DNA of 19,472 bases. Source: JBLNDG01 sp050261415. Lineage in GTDB: Bacteria > Bacillota > Clostridia > Lutisporales > Lutisporaceae. The stretch is taken from contig JBLNDG010000127.1 in assembly GCA_050261415.1 (NCBI GenBank), positions 1 through 19,472 on the forward strand. The letters run 5' to 3'. Under the pieces are notes generated by a model, which was not told where the DNA came from, made no database searches, and was given only the letters and a program-made list of their open reading frames with translations. Positions 1 to 6,136 of this stretch are shown piece by piece (positions within the stretch are counted from its first letter, which is position 1; the number at the start of each line of letters is the position of its first letter). Both the position numbers and the translations under genes were made by a program.

Positions 1-1
1 C

Positions 2-498
2 AACTCAGGCGCAGCATTAATTGCTGCAGGTATTATTATATCTATATTTGGTGCACTAAACGGATACTTGATGACCGGTGTGAGGGTTCCTTTTGCCATG
101 GCCCAGGACAACCTATTCCCCTTTGCAAAGTTCTTCGGTAAAATAAGTGACAAATTTGGAACACCGGTAAACACTTTATTAATCGAAGCACTGCTGGCAG
201 CGTTATATGTATTGAGCGGTTCCTTTGAAACACTAACAAACCTGGCTGTATTTGCAATGTGGATATTCTTTATAATGACAGTAGCAGGCATATTCATTTT
301 AAGATCAAGGTTCAAAAATATCGAAAGACCTTATGCAGTCCCCTTATTCCCTATAGTCCCATTTATAGGTATAGCCGGTGGAATATATATATACTTGTCA
401 GCACCCTGGTTACCAGTACAGCCTACGCATTATACGGGTTAGCAGTGACAGCTTTGGGACTTCCTATTTATTTATTGATCAAAAGAAGAAATAAGTAA
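2..498 (+). pseudogene. Amino-acid permease (APC superfamily), C-terminal part, frame broken in an AT tract
   Basis: The gene runs in from the left edge. The first frame (to a stop ending at 442) reads a hydrophobic permease C-terminus containing VPFAMAQDNLFP, a segment typical of the APC amino-acid exchanger/permease group, followed by predicted membrane helices. After the tract ATATATATATA at 383-393 the family-like sequence continues in another frame (ILVSTLVTSTAYALYGL, ending KRRNK, stop 496-498). Removing one AT unit restores a single frame. In the frame as read, the last helix is replaced by about 16 foreign residues. The gene may be inactivated, slip-variable, or carry a sequencing error. 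The substrate cannot be told from this part. A strong terminator follows at once, so the gene ends its operon. The family call is fairly secure; the state of the gene is not. Confidence 0.75.
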
Positions 499-510
499 TT
501 GTAAATAGGA

Positions 511-553
511 ACAGCCCAAAAGTATTGATATATCATACTTTTGGGCTGTTTTC
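511..553 (+). terminator. Rho-independent terminator of the permease gene, possibly bidirectional
   Basis: A perfect 15-bp stem (511-525 with 535-549, starting ACAGCCCAAAAG) encloses a 9-nt loop and runs into TTTT. It lies 12 bp after the permease stop. It may also stop the converging AlkD-like gene, although the T run on that strand is poor. Positions 554-646 show nothing else. Confidence 0.9.
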
Positions 554-646
554 GCATTCACTTGTGGTACTGTTCACCGTTTCGCTATAACTGCGATTTT
601 TCTGTTCATACTAATAACTGGATAACTTCTGTACTGGCACCATACT

Positions 647-1353
647 TTAACATCTTACATGTTTACGTTTAAAGCCTAGTTTTCCTTTATCAACTGCATT
701 TTGAATATATTCCGCTGCAACATTTGTTTGACAGAGGGTTTGTCCCATAAAAACATCTACCTTTCCTACTTCTTGAGCAATTTTCTTTGCTTCTTCATGA
801 AGCGGCAAATATGAAATGCCAACAGACATAATAAAATTGTTCATGGCATATTTATTACGGTTTGGCTGGTTGTGTATCGTGTCACGTACCCTGTTAAGCA
901 TTGCCAAAAGTTTGTCCTTGTCAAATTCACTGTCTTTACGAGTACCTAATAGCCACTCATAGCAACTCCAGCCAGCCGACATTGTCAACTCTTTTCCCTG
1001 TCAATCCAGCGGTCGGCAACGGTAAAGGCAATATCTGTTTCGGCAAAGGTTACTGCCACAATGTAGTCCGAAATCATATAAAAATAAGCGCCCTCTATCC
1101 ATCGGTTAAAATCTTCTTCGGTCATTTTCTTTGGCTCTGCTATCATGCCAGCTAAATACATGGCATCATAATTTCCTGTTGCATAAAGCTGCTCTGCCAA
1201 AGGCTGATTGTATTTTATTTTCTTAAAAATCGGCTTCATAGCGCTTATGGTTACGCCAAAAACAGGCTCTTGCGCACCATTGCTCATGTAAATTTTTTTC
1301 GTGCGCTCTGTACCAAGGGACTTTAGTTCGTCCATGATTTCGTTTTGTTTCAT
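647..1353 (-). pseudogene. DNA alkylation repair protein (AlkD-like HEAT-repeat glycosylase), frameshifted
   Basis: Two overlapping frames together make one protein of about 235 residues, the usual length of the small AlkD/AlkC-like DNA alkylation repair proteins of Firmicutes. These HEAT-repeat enzymes excise positively charged alkylated bases. The first frame (1353-985) starts at an ATG with SD AAGGAG six bases upstream and ends ADRWIDREKS-stop. The second continues with the family-like motif MSAGWSCYEWLLG and ends KRKHVRC, a typical tail. Adding one base near 996-999 (for example making GAC AGC GGA) restores one open frame across ADRWID and GKELTMSAGW. No TGA recoding signal is evident, so a one-base deletion or a sequencing error is the simplest view. 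The gene stands alone, convergent to the permease. Confidence 0.8.
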
Positions 1354-1468
1354 TTGTAATATCTCCTTAAAGTATTATAGTAAAATTCGTAACTTGATAA
1401 TATCAACGGCACCGATTCTTAGTGACTATTATAATACTTTTGTAAATTTTCAACTATTAAAAAACTAA

Positions 1469-1503
1469 GAAAGCTAAAGGAAGCTTTCTACCATAGAAAG
1501 CTT
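1469..1503. repeat. Three-arm inverted repeat (mutually exclusive hairpins)
   Basis: GAAAGCT at 1469-1475 can pair with AGCTTTC at 1482-1488. The same middle arm also forms a perfect 10-bp stem with the next one (AAGCTTTCTA 1481-1490 with TAGAAAGCTT 1494-1503, loop CCA). The two pairings exclude each other. There is no T run on either strand, so it is not a normal terminator. It lies between the divergent AlkD-like gene and the activator gene. Confidence 0.6.
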
Positions 1504-1566
1504 AAAAAGTTATTTAAAGCCATGGATAATAAAGCAAATTACTGGCATTAAAAGAAAATTTACATG

Positions 1567-1616
1567 AACTGTTATACAGTTTTAAATTTTACCATATGAG
1601 ATATGCATAGTATAAT
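1567..1616 (+). promoter_or_regulatory. Candidate sigma-A promoter of the sigma-54 activator gene, with upstream palindrome
   Basis: TTTACC at 1588-1593 and a perfect TATAAT at 1611-1616 are separated by 17 bp, about 45 bp upstream of the activator start. A small palindrome AACTGT-TAT-ACAGTT (1567-1581) sits just upstream of the -35 and could be an operator. The rest of 1354-1662 holds only the three-arm repeat described separately and AT-rich spacer. Confidence 0.55.
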
Positions 1617-1662
1617 AATAATAAAGGTAAAAGGTATTTAAATAGTTCTAGGGGGTATAACA

Positions 1663-3093
1663 ATGGACTATAAATATTTGTTGGAAATGATGCTTACCCA
1701 TTTAGACGAAGGAATATTGGTAGTTGATAACGATGCAAATGTCACTTTTTTCAATGAACCGGCATCAAATATTGCCGGTATTGATTCCAATGAAGCCATT
1801 GGTAAAAATATATTGGACATATTTCCGGGATTGACACCTGAAACCAGTACTTTTTATTATGTATTAAAAACTAAAAAACCTTTGATTGATTACGTACAGA
1901 ATTATATAAATTATAAAGGTAAAAAGGTTTCTACTGTTACATCAACCATACCTCTCATAAAAAATCAAGAGATAATTGGTGCTATGGAAATATACAGGGA
2001 TTTGACCTATACAAAAGAATTATCTGATAAAATTTATTCTCTACAAGAAAAAATATCCCAATATAATTCTACTCCAAAATCATGTATTAAGAATGGCACT
2101 GAATATACATTCGATGATATAATTGGTGAAAGCAGTGCGATCAGAGCCTTAAAAGAGAAAGCAAAAAAAGTCGCAGACAGTGTATCTCCCGTATTAGTAT
2201 ATGGAGAAACCGGAACTGGTAAGGAACTTTTAGTACAAGCCATACATAATGCCAGTATAAAGCGGAGCAGCAAACCATTTATTGCTCAAAACTGCGCAGC
2301 TTTACCTGCAACACTTTTGGAAGGAATACTTTTTGGCACGTCATCCGGAAGTTTTACAGGTGCCAAAGATAAACCCGGTCTTTTTGAACTGGCCAATGGA
2401 GGCACACTTTTTTTAGATGAAATAAATTCAATGCCCATTGAGCTTCAGGCAAAGCTGTTGAGAGTACTTCAAGACAGTACAGTGAGAAGACTGGGAGGGG
2501 AAAATACAATCACTGTGGATGTAAGAGTGATTGCTTCTACAAATGAAGAGCCTTCAAGGGCAGTTGAAAATGGGCTGCTTAGAGAAGATCTATATTATAG
2601 ATTGAATGTTGTTCCATTAAGAATACCTCCTTTAAGGGAAAGACAAGAAGATATTTATATATTGGTAGATCACTTTATTAAGCTGTATAATAATAAACTT
2701 AATAGAAATATAAAGGAAGTATCTCCGAGAGTTATGTCTATATTATTAAACAGAATGTGGCCAGGAAATGTCAGAGAGTTAAAATGTACAATCGAAAATA
2801 TAATGAACTTTGTTGATAAAGAAGTAATTTACCTGGACGAAATCACATTCAATTCCTGTGATAATATGTTATCAGTGTATAAACATAAAAATGAGCCATA
2901 TTCATATAATGAATGCAGCATACCTCCATTAAATGAAGCAGTAGATAAATATGAAAAAGATCTGATTATAAAAGCTATAGAACAGGTGGACGGAAATCAC
3001 GCAAAGGCGGCGAGGTTGCTGAAAGTACCCAAGCAAACACTTTATAACAAAGTCAAGAAATATCAAATTAACTGCAAAGTGAAGATTGAATGA
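1663..3093 (+). CDS. Sigma-54-dependent transcriptional activator, PAS / AAA+ / Fis HTH (RocR-like architecture)
   Basis: A cytoplasmic enhancer-binding protein that would use ATP to open sigma-54 promoters. The 476 residues read, in order: a PAS sensor domain (about 8-120), a short coiled linker, an AAA+ domain (about 150-380) with Walker A GETGTGKE at 181-188, a GAFTGA-type sigma-54 contact loop in the variant GSFTGA (229-234) and Walker B GGTLFLDE (246-253), and a Fis-type helix-turn-helix at about 434-467. This is the layout of RocR-like regulators of amino-acid catabolism. There is no receiver domain, so direct ligand sensing by PAS is likely. The SD-like AGGGGG lies 9 bp before the ATG. 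The next plus-strand gene begins 438 bp downstream behind a terminator, a palindrome and a -24/-12 promoter, so it most likely activates the NSS-HypD operon. The ligand is unknown; a hydroxylated or plain imino/amino acid is inferred from context only. Confidence 0.93.
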   Translation: MDYKYLLEMMLTHLDEGILVVDNDANVTFFNEPASNIAGIDSNEAIGKNILDIFPGLTPETSTFYYVLKTKKPLIDYVQNYINYKGKKVSTVTSTIPLIKNQEIIGAMEIYRDLTYTKELSDKIYSLQEKISQYNSTPKSCIKNGTEYTFDDIIGESSAIRALKEKAKKVADSVSPVLVYGETGTGKELLVQAIHNASIKRSSKPFIAQNCAALPATLLEGILFGTSSGSFTGAKDKPGLFELANGGTLFLDEINSMPIELQAKLLRVLQDSTVRRLGGENTITVDVRVIASTNEEPSRAVENGLLREDLYYRLNVVPLRIPPLRERQEDIYILVDHFIKLYNNKLNRNIKEVSPRVMSILLNRMWPGNVRELKCTIENIMNFVDKEVIYLDEITFNSCDNMLSVYKHKNEPYSYNECSIPPLNEAVDKYEKDLIIKAIEQVDGNHAKAARLLKVPKQTLYNKVKKYQINCKVKIE

Positions 3094-3107
3094 TAAAAAA
3101 ATAATAC

Positions 3108-3154
3108 AAAGTCCCATAAATGGTGCCGTAAGCACCAATTGTGGGACTTTTTTT
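3108..3154 (+). terminator. Rho-independent terminator after the sigma-54 activator gene
   Basis: A two-tier hairpin. The outer stem AAAGTCCCA (3108-3116) pairs with TGGGACTTT (3142-3150). The inner stem TGGTGC (3121-3126) pairs with GCACCA (3132-3137) around loop CGTAA. A T run follows. It separates the activator gene from the operon it probably controls. Confidence 0.9.
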
Positions 3155-3183
3155 CTTCCTATCATAATTTATGTGCAACTTTT

Positions 3184-3206
3184 TTTAAAGCATATATTGC
3201 TTAAAA
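3184..3206. promoter_or_regulatory. Candidate upstream activating sequence for the sigma-54 activator
   Basis: A 23-bp imperfect palindrome: TTTaAAGCA, a TATAT centre, then TGCTTaAAA, with one symmetric mismatch. Its centre (3195) lies 70 bp upstream of the -24 GG, about 94 bp upstream of the expected start of transcription, a usual spacing for enhancer sites. Assignment to this activator is inferred from position and symmetry. A shorter palindrome TGCATGCA abuts the promoter at 3254-3261. Confidence 0.5.
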
Positions 3207-3262
3207 GGTTCTTTAATAAGCAAAAGTATTAATTATAGAATTTTTCATACAATTGCATGCAC

Positions 3263-3279
3263 TTGGCACGAACATTGCG
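3263..3279 (+). promoter_or_regulatory. Sigma-54 (-24/-12) promoter of the NSS-HypD operon
   Basis: TTGGCACGAACATTGCG matches the sigma-54 consensus TGGCAC-N5-TTGC almost base for base. The invariant GG (3265-3266) and GC (3277-3278) are exactly 10 bp apart. It points at the transporter gene, and an activator gene lies immediately upstream. Transcription should start near 3289, leaving a leader of roughly 240 nt. Confidence 0.88.
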
Positions 3280-3288
3280 ATATTTTTT

Positions 3289-3531
3289 AAATAAGTTTAA
3301 ATGGTATTCTACACATTTTTCTTCAATAATTTGTAGTCTATACCGCTCATTTTACTTTAGAAGGAGGTGTATTAAAAATTACATATCCAGTTATTTCTAT
3401 TAGAAAGAAGGTGCTTAGTGAAAATTCTCCAATGCATTATGTAAAAATAACTGTAATATTTTCTTTGGTATTTATCTAATTTATTGTCCTAGTGATAATC
3501 TAAAAAAATCAAGGATTATGGAGGGGAAAAA
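3289..3531 (+). other. Long untranslated leader of the NSS-HypD operon with an orphan Shine-Dalgarno site
   Basis: Between the sigma-54 promoter and the transporter ATG there is no confident gene. A full-strength SD (AAGGAGGTG, 3361-3369) is not followed by ATG, GTG or TTG at a usable distance; an ATT at 3371 would give a 10-codon frame. A second SD-like AGAAGGTG (3406-3413) precedes a GTG at 3418 that opens an 8-residue frame (MKILQCIM, stop 3442-3444). These could be leader peptides or the scar of a lost gene. The transporter has its own SD, GGAGGGG, at 3519-3525. Confidence 0.4.
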
Positions 3532-5013
3532 ATGAACGAAAAAAATGAACAGTGGGGAAGCAGGCTTGGATTTATAATGGCTACCTTGGGTATGGCCGTG
3601 GGGACAGGTAATATATGGAGATTCCCGCGTATGGCCGGAACAAATGGAGGAGGTTCATTTATAATTGCCTACATCATCGCTAACCTTGTATGGGCAGCAC
3701 CTCTAATGATATCTGAAATAGCACTAGGGAAAAAATATAAACTGGGTACTTCCGGTGCCTTCAGAGAATTTATGGGCAGAAAATTCACCTGGATAGGTGG
3801 ATGGATTTGCTGGGTATGTGCTGCAATAACATTCTATTATGTAGTAGTATTCGGCCAGGCTATGAGATATTTCCTATTCGGCCTTCAGGGCGTATACAAA
3901 CCGGGGCTCGATACTCAAAAGCTGTGGGATAATTTTATAGGCAGCCCTATACAGAATATAGCATTGTTGGCAGTAGGAGTAATCTTGTCATATTATTTTG
4001 GTTCAAGGGTTGTTAATAAAGGCTTGGAGAAGTTAAACAAATTTGCCGTGCCTACTCTTTTCATATGTCTTATAATAACTTTTGTATGGGGACTCACGAT
4101 AAAAGGCTCTACTTTAGGTCTTAAGTATATGTTTGTGCCTAACTGGACATTATTCTTAAATCCAATTTTATGGCTTGCAGCATTCACTCAGGCGGCATGG
4201 TCCACAGGAGCAGGCTGGGGAGAAATGCTTACATATGGTAACTATTTAAAAGACGATGATGACGTTGCATGTAACGGCATGATGGCAGTATTTGGTGACC
4301 AGCTTGGAGCAATGGCAGGTGGGTTAGCTGTTCTGCCGGTGGTATTTGCTTTATCCGCTACTCCTGATGCAGCAGTTAGTGCATTAAAGACCGGCAATGT
4401 GGGTCTCACTTTCATATATCTTGCGAAAGTATTCCCTACGATGCCTGGTGGAAATATTATTGCAACACTTTTCTTCCTTTCTTTATCACTTGCAGCTTTA
4501 ACGTCCCTAGTGGCACAGATGGAAGTACTTATACGTAATTTTGTAAATGCAGGATATGATAAAAAGAAAGCCGCATTTATCTGCTGTGCTGCAACATTTA
4601 TCCTTGGTATTCCCTCTGCAGTAAGCATTGACTTTCTTAACAACCAGGATTGGGTATGGGGTATAGGACTGTTAGTCGGCGGATTATTCTACTCCATAGC
4701 AATATACAAGTTTGGAATAGATAAAATGCGTACTGAGCTTATAAATAAGACCAGCGATATAAAACTTCCGAAATTGTACTACAACACATGCATAAAGCTA
4801 TTCCCTGTTCTCTTTGTAGCAATAGTAGGATGGTGGATAATGCAGTCAATTTCATGGCACCCGGAAAACTGGTGGAACCCATTTGTAGTAGATAGTGTAG
4901 GTACTTTAGTTGTACAGGTGGCTATTTCCTTCGCGATATTCTATTTCCTTAATGAAAAGATTGCAAAGAAGATTTTGCCGTATAAAGAAGACAAAAATCA
5001 AAATATAGCTTAA
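3532..5013 (+). CDS. Sodium:neurotransmitter symporter family (NSS/SLC6, LeuT fold) amino-acid transporter
   Basis: A polytopic inner-membrane symporter of 493 residues that would couple Na+ entry to uptake of a small amino or imino acid. The N-terminus aligns without gaps to LeuT as recalled: RLGFIMATLGMAVGTGNIWRFP covers TM1, with the sodium ligand N27 and the gate residue R30 kept, followed by NGGGSF. The TM6 signature TQAAWSTGAGWGEMLTYGNY contains the substrate-contact stretch. Against LeuT, the contact positions become W, S, T, G, A, G, W (LeuT F253, T254, L255, S256, L257, G258, F259), so the pocket is not that of a leucine carrier. Length and hydrophobic pattern fit 11-12 helices. A MetS-like small subunit and a glycyl radical enzyme pair follow in the same direction, so co-transcription from the sigma-54 promoter is likely. 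Substrate is inferred: hydroxyproline, proline or another small amino acid. Confidence 0.92.
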   Translation: MNEKNEQWGSRLGFIMATLGMAVGTGNIWRFPRMAGTNGGGSFIIAYIIANLVWAAPLMISEIALGKKYKLGTSGAFREFMGRKFTWIGGWICWVCAAITFYYVVVFGQAMRYFLFGLQGVYKPGLDTQKLWDNFIGSPIQNIALLAVGVILSYYFGSRVVNKGLEKLNKFAVPTLFICLIITFVWGLTIKGSTLGLKYMFVPNWTLFLNPILWLAAFTQAAWSTGAGWGEMLTYGNYLKDDDDVACNGMMAVFGDQLGAMAGGLAVLPVVFALSATPDAAVSALKTGNVGLTFIYLAKVFPTMPGGNIIATLFFLSLSLAALTSLVAQMEVLIRNFVNAGYDKKKAAFICCAATFILGIPSAVSIDFLNNQDWVWGIGLLVGGLFYSIAIYKFGIDKMRTELINKTSDIKLPKLYYNTCIKLFPVLFVAIVGWWIMQSISWHPENWWNPFVVDSVGTLVVQVAISFAIFYFLNEKIAKKILPYKEDKNQNIA

Positions 5014-5045
5014 TAATATTTAGAATATATTTAGGAGGAAATAAT

Positions 5046-5147
5046 ATGGAAACTGCAATTTGGATGATTATATGTTTAGGTATAGTAATAGGTGGTTTTA
5101 CACGATTTGCATGGATTGCAGCCTCAAGTGAAAAAAGCAAGAAATAG
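5046..5147 (+). CDS. metS: MetS-like small subunit of the NSS transporter (33 residues)
   Basis: A 33-residue single-span membrane peptide: METAIWMIICLGIVIGGF is the hydrophobic helix, and the tail ends in the charged SEKSKK. A strong SD (AGGAGG) stands 7 bp before the ATG, and the gene lies 32 bp after the symporter stop. Small subunits of this size and shape (MetS family) accompany many bacterial NSS transporters; in the Corynebacterium MetPS methionine/alanine importer the small protein is needed for transport. The function is taken from that family and from adjacency. Too short for most gene finders. The next gene starts 83 bp later, after a hairpin. Confidence 0.8.
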   Translation: METAIWMIICLGIVIGGFTRFAWIAASSEKSKK

Positions 5148-5172
5148 TGTTATGGTTGTACTCTCAATGAAA

Positions 5173-5205
5173 CGTGGAGGTGAATGTAGAACATTCACCT
5201 CCATG
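5173..5205 (+). promoter_or_regulatory. Intercistronic RNA hairpin containing an SD and an anti-SD sequence
   Basis: A perfect 13-bp stem: TGGAGGTGAATGT (5175-5187) with ACATTCACCTCCA (5191-5203) around an AGA loop, extended by a G-U and a C-G pair to 5173/5205. There is no T run, so it is not a standard terminator. The 5' arm carries GGAGGTGA, an ideal SD. The 3' arm carries TCACCTCC, the same as the anti-SD end of 16S rRNA. It lies 14-47 bp before the activase SD (GGGGTGA), which the 3' arm could also pair with. A role in mRNA processing or in tuning activase translation is inferred. Confidence 0.7.
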
Positions 5206-5230
5206 CTAAAAAAGCTGTGGGGTGACAAAA

Positions 5231-6133
5231 TTGGAATCTGGCATGATTTTTAATATACAGAAATTTTCAATACATGATGGCCCTGGTATAAGGACGACAG
5301 TTTTTTTCAATGGGTGTCCTTTAAGATGCTTATGGTGTCATAATCCCGAAAGTCAGAATACTAAAAAGGAGATGTTATATTATAGAGAAAAATGTGTTTT
5401 ATGCAGAACATGTGAGGCAGTTTGTCCAGAGAAAGCGGTAAAGCTTGAGAACGGCCGAATGGTCACACATATGGATAAATGTGTTTTCTGCGGGAAGTGC
5501 GTAACATATTGTATGTATGAAACAAGAGATATAGCAGGAAAGGAATATACTGTAGATGAGGTTTTAAAAGTAGTTCTGCAAGACAGGGTTTTTTACAAGC
5601 AGTCCGGAGGCGGTGTAACCGTTTCAGGAGGAGAACCGCTGATGCAGATAGACTTTGTCGAAGAGCTGTTGAGAAGATTAAAAGAGGAAGGCATACATAC
5701 CGCTGTAGATACATGCGGGGCTGTTAGCTTTGATGTATTGGAGCGCGTAGCTAAATATACGGATTTATTTCTTTATGACATCAAGCTGATGGATGATCAG
5801 AAACATATAGAATATATCGGTGTTTCAAACAAGCTCATTATTGATAATTTAATCAAACTGTCAAAGATGCATAACAATATAAATATTAGAATGCCTATAA
5901 TAGAAGGCATTAACGCGGATAACAGCCACATTGAGAAAACTTTAGGTGTTATTAAAGATTTAAATATTGAAAAAGTCAATTTGCTGCCATATCATGATTT
6001 TGCAAAACATAAATACTATAAATTGGGTCGGGTCTACGATGAGGACAGGATGTCAAAACCATCCGAGGTCAAAATGAACACCTACAAGGAAATGTTTGAA
6101 AAAGCAGGATATAAAGTCAAAATAGGGGGGTAA
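5231..6133 (+). CDS. Glycyl radical enzyme activating protein (radical SAM activase for the HypD-like enzyme)
   Basis: A cytoplasmic radical-SAM enzyme that would cleave S-adenosylmethionine to place the glycyl radical on its partner. With the start used here (300 residues) it has the N-terminal signature FSIHDGPGIRTTVFF, the radical-SAM CxxxCxxC at C29, C33, C36 (GCPLRCLWC), then two ferredoxin-like clusters (C55, C58, C61, C65 and C84, C87, C90, C94), then the SAM-binding motif SGGEP. This is the standard class of activases with two extra 4Fe-4S clusters. The TTG at 5231 is chosen because GGGGTGA (5219-5225) lies 5 bp before it; a GTG at 5222 falls inside that SD, and an ATG at 5243 is also possible. 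Its stop is 3 bp before the glycyl radical enzyme start, so the two are translationally linked. Confidence 0.95.
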   Translation: MESGMIFNIQKFSIHDGPGIRTTVFFNGCPLRCLWCHNPESQNTKKEMLYYREKCVLCRTCEAVCPEKAVKLENGRMVTHMDKCVFCGKCVTYCMYETRDIAGKEYTVDEVLKVVLQDRVFYKQSGGGVTVSGGEPLMQIDFVEELLRRLKEEGIHTAVDTCGAVSFDVLERVAKYTDLFLYDIKLMDDQKHIEYIGVSNKLIIDNLIKLSKMHNNINIRMPIIEGINADNSHIEKTLGVIKDLNIEKVNLLPYHDFAKHKYYKLGRVYDEDRMSKPSEVKMNTYKEMFEKAGYKVKIGG

Positions 6134-6136
6134 AAG

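Noticed and set aside
985..988. Two separate genes with an overlapping stop/start in the AlkD-like region
   Set aside because: The halves match one family end to end and the second lacks its own SD; a one-base frameshift explains them better.
1611..1623. ATA repeats near the activator promoter as a slippage tract
   Set aside because: Only a few units, non-coding, and explained by the TATAAT box in AT-rich sequence.
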